Below, piece after piece: positions 24,561 to 32,800 of a stretch of 60,241 nucleotides of DNA. Under the pieces are notes generated by a model. It worked only from the letters and a program-made list of their open reading frames with translations. It searched no databases and was not told where the DNA came from. This DNA is from Gammaproteobacteria bacterium (GTDB lineage Bacteria > Actinomycetota > Acidimicrobiia > Spongiisociales > UBA4744). The DNA lies in assembly GCA_011682695.1 (NCBI GenBank), contig JAACED010000004.1, forward strand, positions 1 through 60,241. The letters run 5' to 3'. Both the position numbers and the translations under genes were made by a program. Every line of letters starts with the position of its first letter. The stretch's first letter is position 1.

Positions 24561-25442
24561 ATGCGCCGCCTCCTCATCGCCTACCTCGCACTCGCGCTCG
24601 CCGCGATGCTCTTCGGTGTGACGTTCGTCGTGATCAAACAGGCGGTGGTCATCCTCCCGCCGATGGCGTTCGTCGGATGGCGTTTCCTGATCGGCGCCCT
24701 GGCGTTGCTCGTTTTGGCGTTCCCTCGACGGCTCAGCATCTGGCGCGACGGTTTGCTGACTGGGGTCCTCCTGTTCGCGGGTTTCGCTCTCCAGACCGAA
24801 GGACTCGCTCGAACGAGTGCTTCGAACTCCGGGCTGATCACCGGCTTGTACGTCGTCTTCACCCCGATCCTCGCCACCATCGTTGGACGTGCAAAGCTGT
24901 CGGGCTGGGCGCTGAGTGGAACCGGTGTCGCCTTCACCGGCCTTGCATTGCTGACCCTGCAGCAGGGGGTGTTGCTCTCAGCCGGAGATCTGCTGACCGT
25001 CGGGTGTGCCGTCGCTTTCGCAGCTCACATCGTTGTGCTGTCGCGCGTCGTGACCCGCCACCCTGTAGTTCCTTTCACAGCCGTCCAGTTGCTGGTCACG
25101 GCCGGATTGGCGCTCGGCGTCTCGTACGTTCGCGAAGGGCTCCCATTGCCGAGCATGGATGTCCTGCCGGCGCTCATCATGACCGGCCTCGCCGTCAGCG
25201 CGGGGGCATTCCTCCTCCAGGTCTGGTCACAGACGGTCGTCGGCCCGACCCGAACGGCCGTGATGCTGTCCCTCGAACCCGCCGTTGCAGCATTCTTCGC
25301 TGCGTGGATCCTCCACGAACGCCTCAGCGTACGAGGATGGACGGGCGCCGGGTTGATCGTCGCCGGCATCTACCTGGTCCTGGCACGCTCCGACGAGACG
25401 GACGCGCTCCCGGCCGCCGAAGCGATCACACCTGCTCATTGA
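24561..25442 (+). CDS. EamA/DMT family transporter
   Basis: A 293-residue inner-membrane protein of the drug/metabolite transporter superfamily with about ten hydrophobic segments and two EamA repeats. Typical segments are PPMAFVGWRFLIGALALLVL, GLITGLYVVFTPILATIVG, and in the second half VGPTRTAVMLSLEPAVAAFF. Export of a small metabolite is the usual role; substrate is unknown. It follows the small unknown gene after 7 nt, and its last 17 nt overlap the convergent small membrane-protein gene. Confidence 0.9.
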   Translation: MRRLLIAYLALALAAMLFGVTFVVIKQAVVILPPMAFVGWRFLIGALALLVLAFPRRLSIWRDGLLTGVLLFAGFALQTEGLARTSASNSGLITGLYVVFTPILATIVGRAKLSGWALSGTGVAFTGLALLTLQQGVLLSAGDLLTVGCAVAFAAHIVVLSRVVTRHPVVPFTAVQLLVTAGLALGVSYVREGLPLPSMDVLPALIMTGLAVSAGAFLLQVWSQTVVGPTRTAVMLSLEPAVAAFFAAWILHERLSVRGWTGAGLIVAGIYLVLARSDETDALPAAEAITPAH

Positions 25443-25731
25443 GGCGCCGCATCGCCTCCTCCATGTCGCGCCGCCGTTGAACGTGCCGAATGCCGCGCGC
25501 GACAACGCGGATCGCACCGAGGAGGCCAAAGAGTGCAATCGTGAGCAGAAGCAACAGTTCGAGGCCGTCCGTGTAGGCGACGCGACATGACACCAGCCCG
25601 TGCGGACAAAGTCCGTAGCCGGTCCCTCCGCCCGCGAGATTGAGCAGCACGAACAATGGCACGACCGCCACGCCGAGGGCGGCAGCCAGAAGCACACCGA
25701 GGAGGACACGAAGCCACGTCACAGGCAGCAA
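25426..25731 (-). CDS. Small two-helix membrane protein
   Basis: About 101 residues with two membrane helices (VLLGVLLAAALGVAVVPLFV and LLLLLTIALFGLLGAIRVV) and a charged C-terminal tail (RRRDMEEAMRRLNEQV). Family not recognised. Between the helices is GYGLCPHGLVSCRVAY with two Cys, which should face outside. Start is uncertain: TTG 25731 has GGGAGG upstream; TTG 25764 would add 11 residues but would run into the promoter of the divergent ThyX-like gene. The end overlaps the DMT gene by 17 nt. Confidence 0.6.
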   Translation of the reverse strand: MLPVTWLRVLLGVLLAAALGVAVVPLFVLLNLAGGGTGYGLCPHGLVSCRVAYTDGLELLLLLTIALFGLLGAIRVVARGIRHVQRRRDMEEAMRRLNEQV

Positions 25732-25759
25732 GAGTACCCGCCTCCCGGTGTCCTCTCGG

Positions 25760-25765
25760 TACAAT
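25760..25765 (+). promoter_or_regulatory. -10 box for leaderless ThyX-like gene
   Basis: TACAAT matches the -10 consensus at five of six positions and ends 7 nt before GTG 25773. No SD lies between, so transcription should start at or near the GTG. No -35 match is seen. Confidence 0.5.
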
Positions 25766-25772
25766 CCGCTTG

Positions 25773-27380
25773 GTGGACTTCTATCAGGAACCGTTTACGG
25801 CTGAGGAAATCAGCGTCCTCTCCCCGTTCTTCAGCAATGTGGACCGCCCCGTCTTTGCCCTGATCAACCTCCCCGAAGTGGTCAAAGGCGCCCTGTTCGC
25901 CCGCTACAGCCGCAGCTCCAAGTCGCTGCGGCGTCTCTTCCTCGACGAGTTCCTTGCGGACGCCGAAACCGGCATCGCGATGATCGCGCGACGCATCGGC
26001 ACGAACGATCCCCTCTACAGCCTTCGCAAGGCGGAACGGCTCTACGACCGGGTCTTCTTCGAGTTCGGCGATGACTCCGTCGCCCAGCTGGGAGGAGCAC
26101 ATATCGCCTGTGAGCAGGCATCGAACCTGCTCACCAAGGTTCTCGAACGCGGCCGGCTCGCCGCATACCTCGAGCAGAGCACCCGCTATATCTACTACGA
26201 CACGAAACTCGGCGACCGCTACCGGTACATGATCCCGCCCGAAATCGCCGCTTCGGATCACGCCGCGGCCTACCGCCGAATCTTGGACCTCCTCTTCGAC
26301 GCCTACTCGCAGGTCGTGCGCAGAATGACCGACATCTACGCGCAACGCTTTCCCCGACGGGACGACCCGCTAGGCGTATGGAAAGCCACGATCAGGGCGA
26401 AGGCATGCGACGCGGCGAGAGGGCTGCTCCCGGCATCCACACTGTCCAACGTCGGGATCTACGCGTCGGGTCAGGCATACGAGATGGCACTCATGCGGAT
26501 GCAGGCGCATCCCCTTGTCGAGGTGCGCGAGTACGGGGACATGATGCTCAACGAGTTGCGCACCGTCATCCCATCGTTCCTGCGACGCGTCGATGTGGAG
26601 GACCGCGGCGTCGTGTGGAGCGAATATCTGGCCGAGACCGAGGCTGCGATTCGTTCCATCGTGGCTGACCTTGGCGAAACACCCGATCCACAGCCGCTGG
26701 TGACGCTTACCGACTGGGATCCCGAGGCCGAAGTAAAGCTGGTAGCCGCCGCCCTCTACTCCGCATCGAACCTACCCGATGCCCAGTTGCTCCGGATCGC
26801 CAACGCCATGCCGATGGATGAGCGCGCCAAGGTGATTACCGCCATGGTCGGTAACCGGAGTAACAGACGGCATCGGCCGGGGCGGGCGATGGAGCGCCCC
26901 ATGTACCGTTTCGACGTCCTGTGTGATTACGGGGCATTCCGTGACCTCCAGCGGCACCGCATGTTGACCATCGACTGGCAGGAGTTGACGACCGACCACG
27001 GCCAGGATGCACCTCACGATCTGGCCGATGCCGGTCTCACAGATTCATGGAACCGGGCGATGGCCGAAGCTGCAGCATTTCACAACACCCTGAAACGCTC
27101 CGTGGGTTCGACGGTCGCCCAGTATGTCGTGCCCTTCGGCTTCAATATCCGTTTCGTCATGGAGATGAACGCTCGCGAGGCGTTCCACCTGCTCGAGTTG
27201 CGAAGTCAGCCCGCTGGTCACCCGGGATACCGCAAAGTGGTCCAGGAGATGCACCGGCAGATCGGTCAGGTCGCAGGACACCATCTGATCGCCGACGCGA
27301 TGCGCTACGTCGACTACTCCGAACCCGACCTCGAACGCCTCGACAGTGAGCGTCGTGCCGCACGGAGGCGCAAGAGCTAG
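25773..27380 (+). CDS. Tandem ThyX-like (FAD-dependent thymidylate synthase family) protein with altered motifs
   Basis: ThyX enzymes methylate dUMP using FAD; canonical ThyX is about 220-250 residues with RHRxxSxNEQSxR. This 535-residue protein seems to contain two ThyX-like halves. In the N half the motif reads RGRLAAYLEQSTRY (126-139): His is Gly, Ser is Ala, Asn is Leu, but EQSxR remains, and ARGLLP follows. In the C half RHRMLTIDWQ (394-403) keeps RHR but loses NEQSxR, followed by AQYVVPFGFNIRFVMEMNAR and EAFHLLELR as in ThyX. The GTG start is leaderless. Longer ThyX-annotated proteins exist, but whether they make dTMP is not clear to me. Alternative: a flavin- or nucleotide-binding protein without synthase activity. 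Confidence 0.8.
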   Translation: MDFYQEPFTAEEISVLSPFFSNVDRPVFALINLPEVVKGALFARYSRSSKSLRRLFLDEFLADAETGIAMIARRIGTNDPLYSLRKAERLYDRVFFEFGDDSVAQLGGAHIACEQASNLLTKVLERGRLAAYLEQSTRYIYYDTKLGDRYRYMIPPEIAASDHAAAYRRILDLLFDAYSQVVRRMTDIYAQRFPRRDDPLGVWKATIRAKACDAARGLLPASTLSNVGIYASGQAYEMALMRMQAHPLVEVREYGDMMLNELRTVIPSFLRRVDVEDRGVVWSEYLAETEAAIRSIVADLGETPDPQPLVTLTDWDPEAEVKLVAAALYSASNLPDAQLLRIANAMPMDERAKVITAMVGNRSNRRHRPGRAMERPMYRFDVLCDYGAFRDLQRHRMLTIDWQELTTDHGQDAPHDLADAGLTDSWNRAMAEAAAFHNTLKRSVGSTVAQYVVPFGFNIRFVMEMNAREAFHLLELRSQPAGHPGYRKVVQEMHRQIGQVAGHHLIADAMRYVDYSEPDLERLDSERRAARRRKS

Positions 27381-27456
27381 AAGTCCCGTCACTTGGGAGA
27401 GACCTGCGACCCGGCGTCGAAGCGATGGGGAGGCACCTTCCGAGAGAGAGAGGCCG

Positions 27457-27474
27457 CCCCGGCACAGCCCGGGG
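27457..27474. terminator. Hairpin between convergent genes
   Basis: CCCCGG (27457-27462) pairs with CCGGGG (27469-27474) around a 6-nt loop, between the ThyX-like gene and a convergent small gene. It could serve both directions; no T-run follows it. Confidence 0.4.
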
Positions 27475-27486
27475 TCCCTTACCGGC

Positions 27487-27702
27487 TCAGGAACGGCGCA
27501 GCGGGATCCTCAGCACGAGTGACCCCTCCTCCAGCGACCAGCTCGCGGCTGCCACCAGAGAAAAGTCCGTATAGTCGCGTTCCGCCTGCTCGATGAGGGC
27601 TCTGCGCTCCGGCCCGGCTACGGGCGGAAGGCCTCGCTCTTTCACCGTCTTTGCCCGTTCCTTGAAACGCTGCAAGAACTCGTCCACGTCGAACTCGGCC
27701 AT
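27487..27702 (-). CDS. Small protein of unknown function
   Basis: A 71-residue soluble protein (MAEFDVDEFLQRFKERAKTV, then PERRALIEQAERDYTDFSLV, ending LRIPLRRS). The first half is helical and charged and the second half likely beta. ATG 27702 has a strong AAGGAGG Shine-Dalgarno 5-6 nt upstream; a start at 27744 would bypass it. No family recognised. It stands alone between a convergent ThyX-like gene and an intergenic repeat. Confidence 0.72.
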   Translation of the reverse strand: MAEFDVDEFLQRFKERAKTVKERGLPPVAGPERRALIEQAERDYTDFSLVAAASWSLEEGSLVLRIPLRRS

Positions 27703-27751
27703 GCTTCCTCCTTCATCGGGAGCCCACTGAGCAATGAATGACACATGTCTT

Positions 27752-27886
27752 GACGACTGTGCATCGTCACTCGCTGCGCTCTTCGCCTCGACCCACCCAG
27801 AAGGGTGCGCCTTCGTCGCGCGGCCTAGGCGGTGTCGTGCTCAGCAACCGATCCTCGCACAGGCATCACTCGCCAGACTCATGGAA
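27752..27886 (+). repeat. Dispersed intergenic repeat, modules 1 and 2 (copy B)
   Basis: Begins CGACGACTGTGCATCG-like (here GACGACTGTGCATCGTCA), continues through the hairpin core CCCACCC-AGAA-GGGTGCG and GCGCCTTCG, and ends with CATCACTCGCCAGACTCATGG. The minus-strand copy at 24016-24150 has the same order (CATCACTCGGCAGACTCCTGG at its end). It lies just upstream of the ArsA/Get3-like pair. Confidence 0.65.
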
Positions 27887-27935
27887 GGCTACCGCTTTCC
27901 GATGGTTTCGAAACGGCGGTGCCGTTGTGGCGCAC

Positions 27936-27941
27936 TACGCT
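27936..27941 (+). promoter_or_regulatory. -10 box for leaderless arsA/get3 pair
   Basis: TACGCT ends 6 nt before GTG 27948, with no SD. The hexamer is identical to that of csaA. Confidence 0.4.
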
Positions 27942-27947
27942 GATCGC

Positions 27948-28805
27948 GTGCTCGATAAGCGATTGCTCATCATCACCGGCAAGGGTGGTGTCGGCAGATC
28001 TGCCGTCAGTGCCGCTCTCGCACTTCGTGCCGCGCACGAGGGCAAGAAAGTGCTCGCAATCGCGATGACCGACGACACCGGTCTGGCGGCCCACTTGGGA
28101 GTCGACAGGCTCGACTACGCACAGACCCGCATCCAACCAGGCCTCCAAGCCATGGCGATCCAACGGCCCGCCGCACTCAACGAATACCTCCGAGTTCAAC
28201 TCGGCGTCCCGAGAGTCGCCCAGCTTGGCCCGGTTGCGAGAGCATTCGATGCCGTTGCGTCGACGGCACCTGGCATCCGGGAGGTCATCACGATCGGGAA
28301 AGTCCTCTACGAGGCCAGAAGCGGCCCCTGGGACCTCGTCGTCGCGGATGGCCCTCCAACCGGCCAGATCGGCTCGCACCTGCGGGCCCCGACGACCGTC
28401 GCCAGACTCGTCGGGACCGGTCGGGTTCTCGATCAAACGGAGTGGATGTCTCACCTGCTCGCGGACGACAGCGCGACCGGTATGGTCATCGTGACGATCC
28501 CAGAGGAACTCCCCGTCACCGAAACCCTCCAAAGCCTCGAAGATGTGCGCGAGGAGGGACTGGTCACCACAACCGCCGTCGTGGTGAATCGGGCTCTGCC
28601 CGCCCTCGGCATCGAGACGGACGACATCGACCGTCTCGAGGATGGGTCTGCCAAAGAAGCGGCCCTGCTCCATGTGGCCTTGTACGAGGAGCAGCAGCGC
28701 TGGCTCCGAGATCTGCCCGATGGGCCACAGATCCCGTACTTGTTCGGCCTGCACACACCGCCCGAAGTCGCAGAACGAATAGCGGACCTGTGGAGGCTCC
28801 TGTGA
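27948..28805 (+). CDS. ArsA/Get3-like ATPase, subunit 1 (P-loop lysine replaced)
   Basis: SIMIBI-class ATPase related to ArsA and Get3, similar in arrangement to the mycobacterial Rv3679/Rv3680 pair. The 285-residue protein has the deviant Walker A region GKGGVGRSAV: the intermonomer signature lysine K12 is present, but the P-loop lysine is Arg17. Switch/Walker B region is LVVADGPPTGQIGSHLRAP. Compared with Get3 it lacks the arsenite-binding cysteines and an obvious tail-anchor groove. It ends with GTGA overlapping the start of the second ATPase, and the pair probably forms a heterodimer. The substrate is unknown. Confidence 0.85.
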   Translation: MLDKRLLIITGKGGVGRSAVSAALALRAAHEGKKVLAIAMTDDTGLAAHLGVDRLDYAQTRIQPGLQAMAIQRPAALNEYLRVQLGVPRVAQLGPVARAFDAVASTAPGIREVITIGKVLYEARSGPWDLVVADGPPTGQIGSHLRAPTTVARLVGTGRVLDQTEWMSHLLADDSATGMVIVTIPEELPVTETLQSLEDVREEGLVTTTAVVVNRALPALGIETDDIDRLEDGSAKEAALLHVALYEEQQRWLRDLPDGPQIPYLFGLHTPPEVAERIADLWRLL

Positions 28806-29824
28806 GCACTCGTATCGTGCTGATCACCGGCGGGGGTGGCGTCGGCAAGACAACCCTGTCCGCAGGGTTGGCGCTGGCGGCGGCCCGGCGCGGCCATCGC
28901 ACGCTCGTGCTCACCATCGATCCGGCCAAGCGGCTCGCGACGGCCCTTGGACTCGACGATCTGGGCTCGGACCCGACTCCTTTGACCGAAGAGCCTCTGC
29001 TCTGGGGGGCGATGGTCGACGCCGCCCGGTCCTGGAACGAGATCGCCCAGCACTACGCGCCGCCGGAGGTTGCACCGAGGCTGACCTCAAACCCCTTCTT
29101 CGAGGCTGCAACGCAGCATTTCCCGGCGTCCCAGGCATTCGCCGCTGCAGAAGAGATGACTCTGCAGGCCCAGAGCAACCGATGGGATGTGATCGTCGTG
29201 GACACCCCGCCCGCAGCCGGCGGCATCGAGTTCTTCACTTCTCCGGCCAGGATGCGCGACCTCATCGGTGGCCGCCTTCTCAAGTGGCTCACCGGCGGCT
29301 CGCTGCCAGGTCGCAAACTGTTCTACCGGTTCACCGCTCGCCCTGCCCTGCGGATCGCAGATGTCGCGCTCGGTTCCGAGCTTCTCGAAGCGGTTGCCGA
29401 CTTCCTGCTCGATCTTCGTGCCGCATACGACGGTATCGCCCGAAGAAGCAAGGAAATCGAACGCCGGCTTCACAGCGCTCACACGGTGGTGGTGACCACC
29501 GCCGATCCGGCGCCCATCGCCGAAGCTGCCCGCTTCTTCGAACTCGAACCGGGACCACCGGAATTCGTCGTCTTCAATCGCACATTGCCCGCAGCATGGT
29601 ACGAAGCCGAGTCTCCCGTCTCCGGACCCATTGCCGAGAATCTTCACCGGTGGGGAACCGAGGCTCACCGCCAAGCCGCAGTCCGCCATCGGTTCTCTGC
29701 GCGATGGCACATTCGTCCGGCAACGATCCCGTGGCAGTCGAGCGCCCCCACGGACCTGGAGCGCCTCGCCGCGATGATCGACTCGGCAGAAGGTTTGGAT
29801 CTGAAGCGCCTACTCGGGAACTAG
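28802..29824 (+). CDS. ArsA/Get3-like ATPase, subunit 2 (signature lysine replaced)
   Basis: The 340-residue partner of the preceding gene, starting at a GTG that overlaps its stop (GTGA). Walker A is TGGGGVGKTTLS: the P-loop lysine K16 is kept while the signature lysine position is Gly11. Other motifs: TIDPAKRLATALGL, VIVVDTPPAAGGIEFF and a NRTLP segment that may contact the base. It likely binds and hydrolyses ATP with help from the signature lysine of subunit 1. In mycobacteria related genes sit near whiB4 and affect membrane or stress physiology; no whiB is visible here. Confidence 0.87.
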   Translation: MSTRIVLITGGGGVGKTTLSAGLALAAARRGHRTLVLTIDPAKRLATALGLDDLGSDPTPLTEEPLLWGAMVDAARSWNEIAQHYAPPEVAPRLTSNPFFEAATQHFPASQAFAAAEEMTLQAQSNRWDVIVVDTPPAAGGIEFFTSPARMRDLIGGRLLKWLTGGSLPGRKLFYRFTARPALRIADVALGSELLEAVADFLLDLRAAYDGIARRSKEIERRLHSAHTVVVTTADPAPIAEAARFFELEPGPPEFVVFNRTLPAAWYEAESPVSGPIAENLHRWGTEAHRQAAVRHRFSARWHIRPATIPWQSSAPTDLERLAAMIDSAEGLDLKRLLGN

Positions 29825-29827
29825 AAG

Positions 29828-29846
29828 CTGACTGCTGACTGCTGGA
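29828..29846 (+). repeat. Short heptamer tract GCTGACT
   Basis: GCTGACT-GCTGACT-GCTGG begins 4 nt after the stop of the second ArsA-like gene. The rotated unit GACTGCT matches the complementary strand of the CAGTCGG tract at 60210-60241 except at one position. Convergent dnaE ends 14 nt later. Confidence 0.6.
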
Positions 29847-29859
29847 AACGGGCTGCTTC

Positions 29860-32800
29860 TTACGTAACCGCCCGGGAACCCAACAGCTCCCTGAGTTCAG
29901 CGTACAGCGCGCTCCTCGGCTCCACCCGATATTCATCCGACAGCTTCCACACTTTCGAGTCATCATCCGACGTCATCTCGATGTAGACGGGAGCCGGACC
30001 CGGGTGGTTCGCGATGATCTCCCGGAGTCTCGACACGAGATCGGGCGAGAGCTGCACGGCCGGTACCTTCAGACGCACGGACTCATCAGAACGCAGCTCG
30101 GGTTCGATGACCTCGCGTACGATCACCTTGATGTCATCACCGCGATGATCGAGGTGGCCGCTGACCACGAGAACGGCGTCCTCCCTGATCATCGGGCCTG
30201 CCGCCATGACGGCTTTCGGAAACGCGATGGCTTCGACGGATCCTTCGAGGTCTTCGAGTTCGAAGAACACCATCGGCTCGCCCTTCCGGGTGAAGCGACG
30301 ATTGATCGACCCGACCAACCCCCCGACCGTGACCGACGTCATGTCGTCCATCTCCCACAGCTCGGAAATCGTGCAGGTCACGAAACGGCTGAGGAGATGC
30401 TCCACGCCAAGGAGCGGATGGTCGGAGATAAACAAACCGAGCATCTCCTTCTCGAAGCCCAGACGGACGCGCTTGTCCCACTCGACCGAGGGGATCGAGA
30501 CCGGTTCCATGTCTCCAGGACCGGACTCGCTCCCAAACAGGCTGAACTGTCCCATCTCCTCGTTACGCCGGCGAGTCAGAGTGGCATCGAGAATCTGCTC
30601 AAAACTCAGCATGAGACCCCGCCGTGTGACGTTGAAGCTGTCGAACGCACCCGCCTTGATCAGCGACTCGACCGTACGCTTGTTGAGCGCGGAGACATCC
30701 ACACGGTTGACGAAATCCTGGAAGTCCTTGAACGGACCGGCCTCCCGCCTTGCCGCAAGGATGCGTTCGACAACTCCCTCACCGACGTTTCGGATGGCAG
30801 ACATCCCGAACACGATCCGGCCATCGCGCACCACGAAATCCAACTCCGAGCGGTTGACATCAGGGACCAGTACCTCGATGCCGCGGCTGCGGCACTCACT
30901 CAGATACAAGGCCGTGCGATCCTTGTCCTTCTTCGTGGAGGTGAGCAGCGCCGCAAGGTACTCGGCTGGGTAATGGGCTTTCAGCCACGCCGTCTGGTAC
31001 GCCACATATCCGTACGCCGCGCTGTGCGACTTGTTGAAGCCATAGCCTGCAAACGGCTCGATCGCATCCCAGAGTTCCTTGCCCAACTCCTCGGAATTGC
31101 CGGCAGCCACGCACCCCGCCACGAACTTGTCACGCTCGTGAGCCATCATCGACTTGACCTTCTTGCCCATGGCTTGGCGCAACATGTCGGCTTCTGTCAT
31201 CGAGTAGCCGGCAACCGCCTGTGCGACCTGCATGACCTGTTCTTGATAGACGATGATCCCGTAGGTGGACCGCAAGAACGGCTCAATCGCAGGGTGGGGA
31301 TATTCGACCGGTTTGCGGCCGTTCTTGCGGTCGGCGTACTCGTAGTGCATGTTCATGCCCATGGGTCCGGGTCGGAACAGGGCGTTCACGGCGATGATGT
31401 GGTCGAACGTCTCCGGCTGAAGAGCCCGAATCAGGGAACGCATCGCCGAGCCCTCGAGCTGGAAGACACCGATCGTGTCGGCAGCGCGAATCATCTCGAA
31501 CGTTTCGGGATCGTCGAGTGGGATCGCGTCGATGTCGACGTTCTCACCTGTCGCCTGTTGGATCAGTTCAAGAGCACGGTCGATCGTCGCGAGGTTCCGT
31601 AAGCCGAGGAAGTCCATCTTGAGAAGTCCGAGGTCTTCCACACCGTGCATCTCGTACTGAGTGACGATCTCGGCCCCTTCGCCCTTTTGCTGCAACGGAA
31701 CCAGGTTGGTGAGCGGCTCAGGAGAGATCACGACTGCTGCGGCGTGAATACTGTCCTGTCTGCGGAGCCCCTCGAGGCCGCGAGCCGTGTCGATCACTCT
31801 CCGGGCGTCCTCTTCCGCCTCATACACCGCTCGGAGTTGAGCTGCGTTGGCATAGAAGTCGCGCAGGGCAGGATCGACACCCTTGCCGGGATCAGAGAGG
31901 CACTGGGTCAACGAGGCCTCTGCACCGAGGATCGCCGGTGGCATCATCTTGGCGATGCGGTCACCGAATCCGTAGGAAAAGCCAAGCACGCGCGCCGAGT
32001 CGCGCAGCGCTTGACGACCCTTGATGGTGGAGAACGTCACGATCTGTGCAACGTGGTCGCTGCCGTAACGCTCGGCGGCATATCGAATGACGTCGGACCG
32101 GTAGCGCTCGTCGAAGTCCATGTCGATGTCCGGCATCTGACGCCGTCCAGGGTTCAGGAAGCGTTCGAAGATCAGCGCGTAGCGAAGCGGATCCAGGTCG
32201 GTGATCCGCAAGCAGTAGGAAACGATCGATCCTGCAGCGCTTCCTCGGCCCGGGCCGACACGAATGCCGTGCTCACGCGCGTATCGGATGAGATCCCACA
32301 CGATCAAGAAGTAGGCGGGGAAACCCATCTCTTCGATGATCCTCAGCTCGTGCTCGACCCGTTCGATCACCTCGGCGCGAAGTGGTTCGCCATACCGGGT
32401 TCGCGCTCCCGCAAAGACGAGATCTCTCAGGTAGGACATCTCCGTTTCGCCTGCCGGGACCGGGAACTGGGGAAGGAGGATCTCTCCGAATCTCAGCTCG
32501 ACGTTGGCTCGCTCTGCGATTGCGAGCGTGTTGTCCGTCGCTCCCGGATAGAGGTCGTCAGGGAACAGAGATCGCATCTCGCGGGCGGTTTTGAGATAGA
32601 ACTCCTGACCCTGAAACTTGAAACGGTTCGGGTCGTTGATCGTCGCACCGGTCTGGATACACAGGAGGACGTCATGGGCATCCGCCTCTTCCTGTCGTGT
32701 GTAGTGCGAGTCGTTGGTTGCCAGCAGAGGGGCACCGATCCGCCGTGCGATCTCGACCAGGTCGGGCAGCACTCTCTGCTGCGCATCGATCCCGTGGTCC

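Noticed and set aside
30004-31602. 532-residue plus-strand open frame
   Set aside because: Antisense to dnaE, whose polymerase motifs are continuous on the minus strand. No protein features on the plus strand.
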